Source: an archaeon (GTDB lineage: Archaea > B1Sed10-29 > WALL01). From it: 8,498 nucleotides of DNA. Below are positions 5,770 through 8,498 of this stretch, one piece after another (the stretch's first letter is position 1; every line of letters starts with the position of its first letter). The notes beneath the pieces were generated by a model that saw only the letters and a list, made by a program, of their open reading frames with translations, made no database searches and was not told where the DNA came from. A program made the translations under genes and the position numbers. Location of the stretch: contig JAUVIW010000039.1 in NCBI GenBank assembly GCA_030592525.1, positions 1 through 8,498 on the forward strand, in the 5' to 3' direction.

Positions 5770-6745
5770 CCACAGTTTCGTTAGCTGCTGTGGCGTTGGC
5801 CTCACGGGCTAGCATGTCCTCTTCTTCAAGCTGCTGCAGTGCCTTAGCGAAAAACATGTCACCCATCACGCGCTGCATAGCCTCAACAACATACCCTTGT
5901 GTGAAAGGTGCGGGCTGCAGCTCGATAGTGGTGTTGGTCACGAACACTTGTGCCGAGGGGTAGTAAGGGTACCGAAGTATGATTGAATTTTCCTCATCAA
6001 GGATGCGGCGGCACTCCTCCAAAGGCACAATGGCTGTGGTGTTGTCCATGCACGAGACCCACTCGCGGCCCTGCACTGTCACAAGATAATGATTGAACGG
6101 CTTTTGTTGCAGGTCACTCGTGATGTGGCTCAGGTTTTGAATAAGGGGGACCATTGCATTAATGGAAGCTTGGTTGTGGCCACCCTCATCCACGAGCTCG
6201 TAGAAGAGGTTGAGCGTCTTGTTGTCCTCAAATACTATCCACTGGGCCATGTCAATAGGTGTGTACCCGCCCTGCTCGTAAGTATAGAATATGATGTCCA
6301 TGACCTTGTCGCCTACTGCGTCGTAGCCGACGTAGAAGCCCTTGCTCTCGTCGTGAATGGTCCGCCCCAAGGAATCCGTGGCGTCAACCACGATGGGCTT
6401 CACGCCAACAGCTTCATAGGGGGTTGCAAAGAACTCGAATGTGTACGTGTTGCCGGCCATGGCCTTTTGGGTGGCTGGCTTGCCATTAACGAGCACGCTC
6501 ACTGAGGCCAAGGGCTGGTTTGATGTAATGTAGATTTCATGGAAGCCTACTGCTCCGGGCTGCTCTGAAGTGGCTATGGAGAGCGTTGTTAGTGCGGCTA
6601 CAGCCTCTGGCTGCGCCGTGAAAAGCAGCAGGGCAACAATGACCACTGCCGCAATGAAGATGACTGGCCCGACTATGTTCTGGGGCACGAGTGCATTCTT
6701 TTTCTTCTTGCTTGATTTTTTCTTTTCTTTCTTCCATACTGCCAT
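5741..6745 (-). CDS. Uncharacterised single-pass membrane protein with a large external domain
   Basis: I do not recognise this 334-residue protein as a named family. Residues 1-17 are extremely lysine-rich (KKEKKKSSKKKK at 5-16), followed by one hydrophobic segment (about 24-44, IVGPVIFIAAVVIVALLLFTA overlap region). By the positive-inside rule the N-terminus is cytoplasmic and residues 45-334 lie outside. Residues about 50-140 look like an immunoglobulin-like beta domain (VSVLVNGKPA, YTFEFFATPYE, VDATDSLGRT). The next part has two cysteines, C232 and C245, spaced for a small disulfide loop. Sequons occur at N175, N204, N235, N271, N317, N322 and N327, the last three in a low-complexity Ala/Asn/Glu tail. 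The start at 6743-6745 is chosen over one 60 nt upstream because GGTGAT (6750-6755) precedes it and the promoter lies in the longer version. It follows the S-layer gene in the same direction, so a surface role is plausible but unproven. Confidence 0.85.
   Translation of the reverse strand: MAVWKKEKKKSSKKKKNALVPQNIVGPVIFIAAVVIVALLLFTAQPEAVAALTTLSIATSEQPGAVGFHEIYITSNQPLASVSVLVNGKPATQKAMAGNTYTFEFFATPYEAVGVKPIVVDATDSLGRTIHDESKGFYVGYDAVGDKVMDIIFYTYEQGGYTPIDMAQWIVFEDNKTLNLFYELVDEGGHNQASINAMVPLIQNLSHITSDLQQKPFNHYLVTVQGREWVSCMDNTTAIVPLEECRRILDEENSIILRYPYYPSAQVFVTNTTIELQPAPFTQGYVVEAMQRVMGDMFFAKALQQLEEEDMLAREANATAANETVANETSLVEL
5761..5785. repeat. Short tandem repeat: TTTCGTTAGC twice with 15-bp period
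   Basis: The 10-mer occurs at 5761-5770 and 5776-5785. On the minus strand it encodes the repeated Ala-Asn-Glu-Thr of the membrane protein's tail, each copy an N-glycosylation sequon. On the plus strand the first copy contains the last two sense codons' end and the TAG stop of truD. Confidence 0.7.
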
Positions 6746-6749
6746 CGAT

Positions 6750-6790
6750 ATCACCGAGGTGGGGATTATACCTAAACCGGTTTTTAAGCG
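6750..6790 (-). promoter_or_regulatory. Probable promoter and ribosome binding site of the membrane-protein gene
   Basis: On the minus strand TTAAAAA at 6781-6787 (within CGCTTAAAAACC) is a candidate TATA box. It predicts a start site near 6758 and a leader of about 13 nt carrying the ribosome binding site GGTGAT (6750-6755), 4 nt before the ATG. A second AT-rich element, GGTATAAT near 6766-6773, would place the start site at the ATG and is less likely. The promoter lies just downstream of the S-layer terminator. Confidence 0.5.
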
Positions 6791-6800
6791 TTGCGACACC

Positions 6801-6839
6801 CGCAAAAAAGAGAAAAGCTGAGGGGATTCCTCCCCTCAG
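6801..6839 (-). terminator. Hairpin plus T-tract terminator of the S-layer gene
   Basis: On the minus strand a perfect 9-bp stem, CTGAGGGGA pairing with TCCCCTCAG around a 4-nt loop (6818-6839), is followed immediately by CTTTTCTCTTTTTTG (6803-6817). It begins about 25 nt after the S-layer stop codon. The layout equals a bacterial intrinsic terminator. Archaeal RNA polymerase terminates mainly on T-tracts, so the tract is probably the active signal and the hairpin may protect the mRNA 3' end. It separates the S-layer gene from the membrane-protein gene. Confidence 0.8.
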
Positions 6840-6863
6840 GGTTTATTTGACCTTGTACGGTTC

Positions 6864-8498
6864 CTACATTGCCTTGATCTGTGCGATGAGGTCGTTGACA
6901 GCGGACACGGTGTCAGCTGCAGTGTAACCTGCAACATACACGTTGGTGCCAGCCATTTCGCCAACCTTGTCGCCAGCCTTGGTCAGCTTGCTGTCGGTAA
7001 CGCCGACTGCTAGCTTGTTGACCATGTGACCGCCGATGACAATCGCGTTGCCAGAAGGCACGCTGTTGTCGTCGATGACCAAAGTACCGACAGTACCGAA
7101 GGATACTCCGGTGGTGTAGGACACTTCATCAGCAACACAAGACATCTCAGTGACGGTAACGCCGCTGGATACCTCTACTGGGAAGGTGTCAGTCGAGCTG
7201 ACTGTCTTCTCAGAACCGCTTGTGGATGTGGACTCGCCGCGGATTAACGCGACGCGGTTGGTTCTCGGAGCGTTCTCTGGGTTCTGGAAGGTAACCGACT
7301 CAGTGTTGGTTGCTTCAATCCATGCACCAGCAGTGTACATGTACATGTTGTTGTCATAGCCTGGGTTACTTCCAGCCTGCTGGATTTCAGTAGCGGGTAC
7401 AATTCCTGTTGCCGTTACGTTAATACCTGGGTTGGTGGTTGCGTTGTCGTACATTACCTGGTGGCGCTGAGAGTTCCTGTCAGTGACAGTCACAGCGTAT
7501 GGGCCGATACCGAAGTACTGGGCGCCAGGCTGAATTGCGGTCTTTAGAAGACCTGCATTTCGTCTGGAGGTGTTGGTTCCGTTGGTCCAGTTGATGTCAC
7601 CGTAGCGCGTGTCGAGGTTGTTGTCTGCGCCAGCACCGACTCCAATCAGGTTGTAGGTACTGGAGTAGTTAGTCGAGTTCCACGGGAAGTAATACGTTAT
7701 CTGGTTGGAACCGACAATCGGGACATTCAAACACTTCACGTACTGACCACGAGCCACAGGACCATCTGTACAGGTGCCATCGTTCGCCTTGACAGTCTTG
7801 GTTGAAGAAGAGTCACTGCCATAGCCAACGGTGAACTGCACTTGCGCATTCGCCTTAGCAGTCGACGTCGTAATGGACGTGATGCGAATTGGCGTGTTCG
7901 CAACGAAGAAGATGTCATCCTCGTACAGTGGGTTCATACCCGACATGTTGACTGATGTCGTACCATTGATGGTGATACCTTGAACAACGTTTGACTGGTT
8001 TGAACCCGCTTCACCAATATATCCTGATGCGTTAGTAGCGAGCCATGCAATCTGCGTTATGTCATCGTTCAGAGGCACGGTGTACTGCTCCTCATAGCTG
8101 AAGTCCTGGTACGAAATCTCGTCGATTGCGTTGTCGGATGAGCCGTCAGTGCTTACCATGATGTCTTCATAGGTCCACTGGCCGCGTGCAACCTCGTCAC
8201 CTACGTACTGTAGAGTGAAGTAGTTGCTCGGTCCGGCAATCTCAGTTACCATGTCCTTAGCTTGGACAGTCTTGTCGTAGATCATGTCGAGCCTGTCAAG
8301 GTTCGAGCTGTTCGTAGCGGCAGTGACAATCCTTGCCTTGTAGTCAGGGAACTGAGAGGGGTTCTGGCCGTCCTTCAGGAGCAGCACCTCACCACCCAGG
8401 CGTACAGTGGCAGAGCCACCCTGGCCTGGAGTGTAAGACTTAGCTACACTCTGGAGGAATACCATGAAGTCACCAATCTGCTTGGACTGCTCGTTCGC
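6864..8498 (-). CDS. S-layer glycoprotein, C-terminal part (gene runs off right edge)
   Basis: C-terminal 544 residues of a large secreted surface protein, probably the main S-layer subunit. The frame is open to the right edge (AlaAsnGluGlnSer and onward), so the Met at 8465 is internal and the signal peptide lies outside the window. The end of the protein matches archaeal S-layer C-terminal modules: VIDDNSVPSG, then IGGHMVNKLAVGV (from about 488), and VAGYTAADTVSAV (522-534). Other visible traits are richness in Ser, Thr, Asn and Gly, beta-type sequence, few Cys (three: in GTCTDG, VKCLNV and MSCVAD) and 12 N-X-S/T sequons, six of them in the middle (from WNST to NTSRR and NAT). No C-terminal membrane anchor is seen, so attachment must be by the N-terminal part or another protein. 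Sampled base composition is lower in G+C than prf1. The stop is TAG, followed by a strong terminator, as expected for a highly expressed gene. Confidence 0.85.
   Translation of the reverse strand, partial: ANEQSKQIGDFMVFLQSVAKSYTPGQGGSATVRLGGEVLLLKDGQNPSQFPDYKARIVTAATNSSNLDRLDMIYDKTVQAKDMVTEIAGPSNYFTLQYVGDEVARGQWTYEDIMVSTDGSSDNAIDEISYQDFSYEEQYTVPLNDDITQIAWLATNASGYIGEAGSNQSNVVQGITINGTTSVNMSGMNPLYEDDIFFVANTPIRITSITTSTAKANAQVQFTVGYGSDSSSTKTVKANDGTCTDGPVARGQYVKCLNVPIVGSNQITYYFPWNSTNYSSTYNLIGVGAGADNNLDTRYGDINWTNGTNTSRRNAGLLKTAIQPGAQYFGIGPYAVTVTDRNSQRHQVMYDNATTNPGINVTATGIVPATEIQQAGSNPGYDNNMYMYTAGAWIEATNTESVTFQNPENAPRTNRVALIRGESTSTSGSEKTVSSTDTFPVEVSSGVTVTEMSCVADEVSYTTGVSFGTVGTLVIDDNSVPSGNAIVIGGHMVNKLAVGVTDSKLTKAGDKVGEMAGTNVYVAGYTAADTVSAVNDLIAQIKAM

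Noticed and set aside
6695..6735. T-rich tract on the plus strand resembling a terminator
   Set aside because: It is the complement of the lysine codons of the membrane protein's N-terminus, and no plus-strand gene ends nearby.
6537..6737. Second minus-strand frame of 66 residues inside the membrane-protein gene
   Set aside because: It is an out-of-frame shadow of the lysine-rich and hydrophobic N-terminal coding region with no independent signals.
6746..6805. Upstream extension of the membrane protein by 20 residues
   Set aside because: It would include the predicted TATA box and leave GGTGAT unused; the shorter start has a good ribosome binding site.
8463..8465. ATG as the start of the S-layer gene
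   Set aside because: The frame stays open to the right edge with no stop, there is no signal peptide after this Met and no promoter before it, so it is internal.
1..8498. CRISPR array, insertion sequence, tRNA or phage-like genes
   Set aside because: No spaced repeats, transposase-like proteins, terminal inverted repeats or cloverleaf sequence were seen on reading both strands by eye.

Overview
The window reads as ordinary chromosomal DNA of an archaeon. The evidence is the gene set: the archaeal Glu-tRNA(Gln) amidotransferase pair GatD/GatE, a class I release factor of the archaeal/eukaryotic type (NIKS and GGQ motifs plus a zinc-binding C-terminal domain), an archaeal-type UMP kinase, a UPF0200-like P-loop kinase and an S-layer glycoprotein. 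Promoters look like archaeal TATA boxes with very short leaders. Several genes use Shine-Dalgarno sequences of the GGTGAT or GAGGT type. Sampled stretches of the housekeeping part are about 58% G+C, and of the S-layer gene about 50%. A euryarchaeal or DPANN-type lineage would fit, but I cannot fix the taxon from sequence alone.

Region 1 (1-3406, minus strand) is a tight five-gene cluster read right to left: pyrH, gatD, a UPF0200-like nucleotide kinase, a YfcE/MJ0936-type metallophosphoesterase and gatE, which runs off the left edge. Junctions are 4-nt or 11-nt overlaps or a 10-nt gap, so this is almost certainly one transcript with coupled translation. The two subunits of one tRNA-charging enzyme sit at opposite ends of a two-gene insert. 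gatE has to be read by eye because its frame has no stop inside the window.

Region 2 (3407-3457) is a 51-bp divergent promoter whose two TATA boxes face each other across an 8-bp palindrome. Region 3 (3458-5769, plus strand) holds prf1 (aRF1) and truD, joined by a TAATG one-nucleotide overlap. These genes serve tRNA charging, tRNA modification and translation termination, so both arms of the divergent promoter serve protein synthesis, with pyrimidine nucleotide supply added on the left arm.

Region 4 (5741-8498, minus strand) is the cell-envelope part. It contains the C-terminal 544 residues of an S-layer glycoprotein with 12 N-glycosylation sequons, which continues past the right edge. A strong hairpin plus T-tract terminator follows, then a promoter and a 334-residue single-pass membrane protein of unknown function with a large external domain. 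That gene converges on truD and overlaps its 3' end by 29 bp, where a short tandem repeat encodes the sequon-rich tail.

I found no mobile elements, CRISPR arrays, tRNA or rRNA genes, and no obvious new multi-gene system. The 334-residue surface protein, the face-to-face promoter and the prf1/truD junction deserve the closest look.
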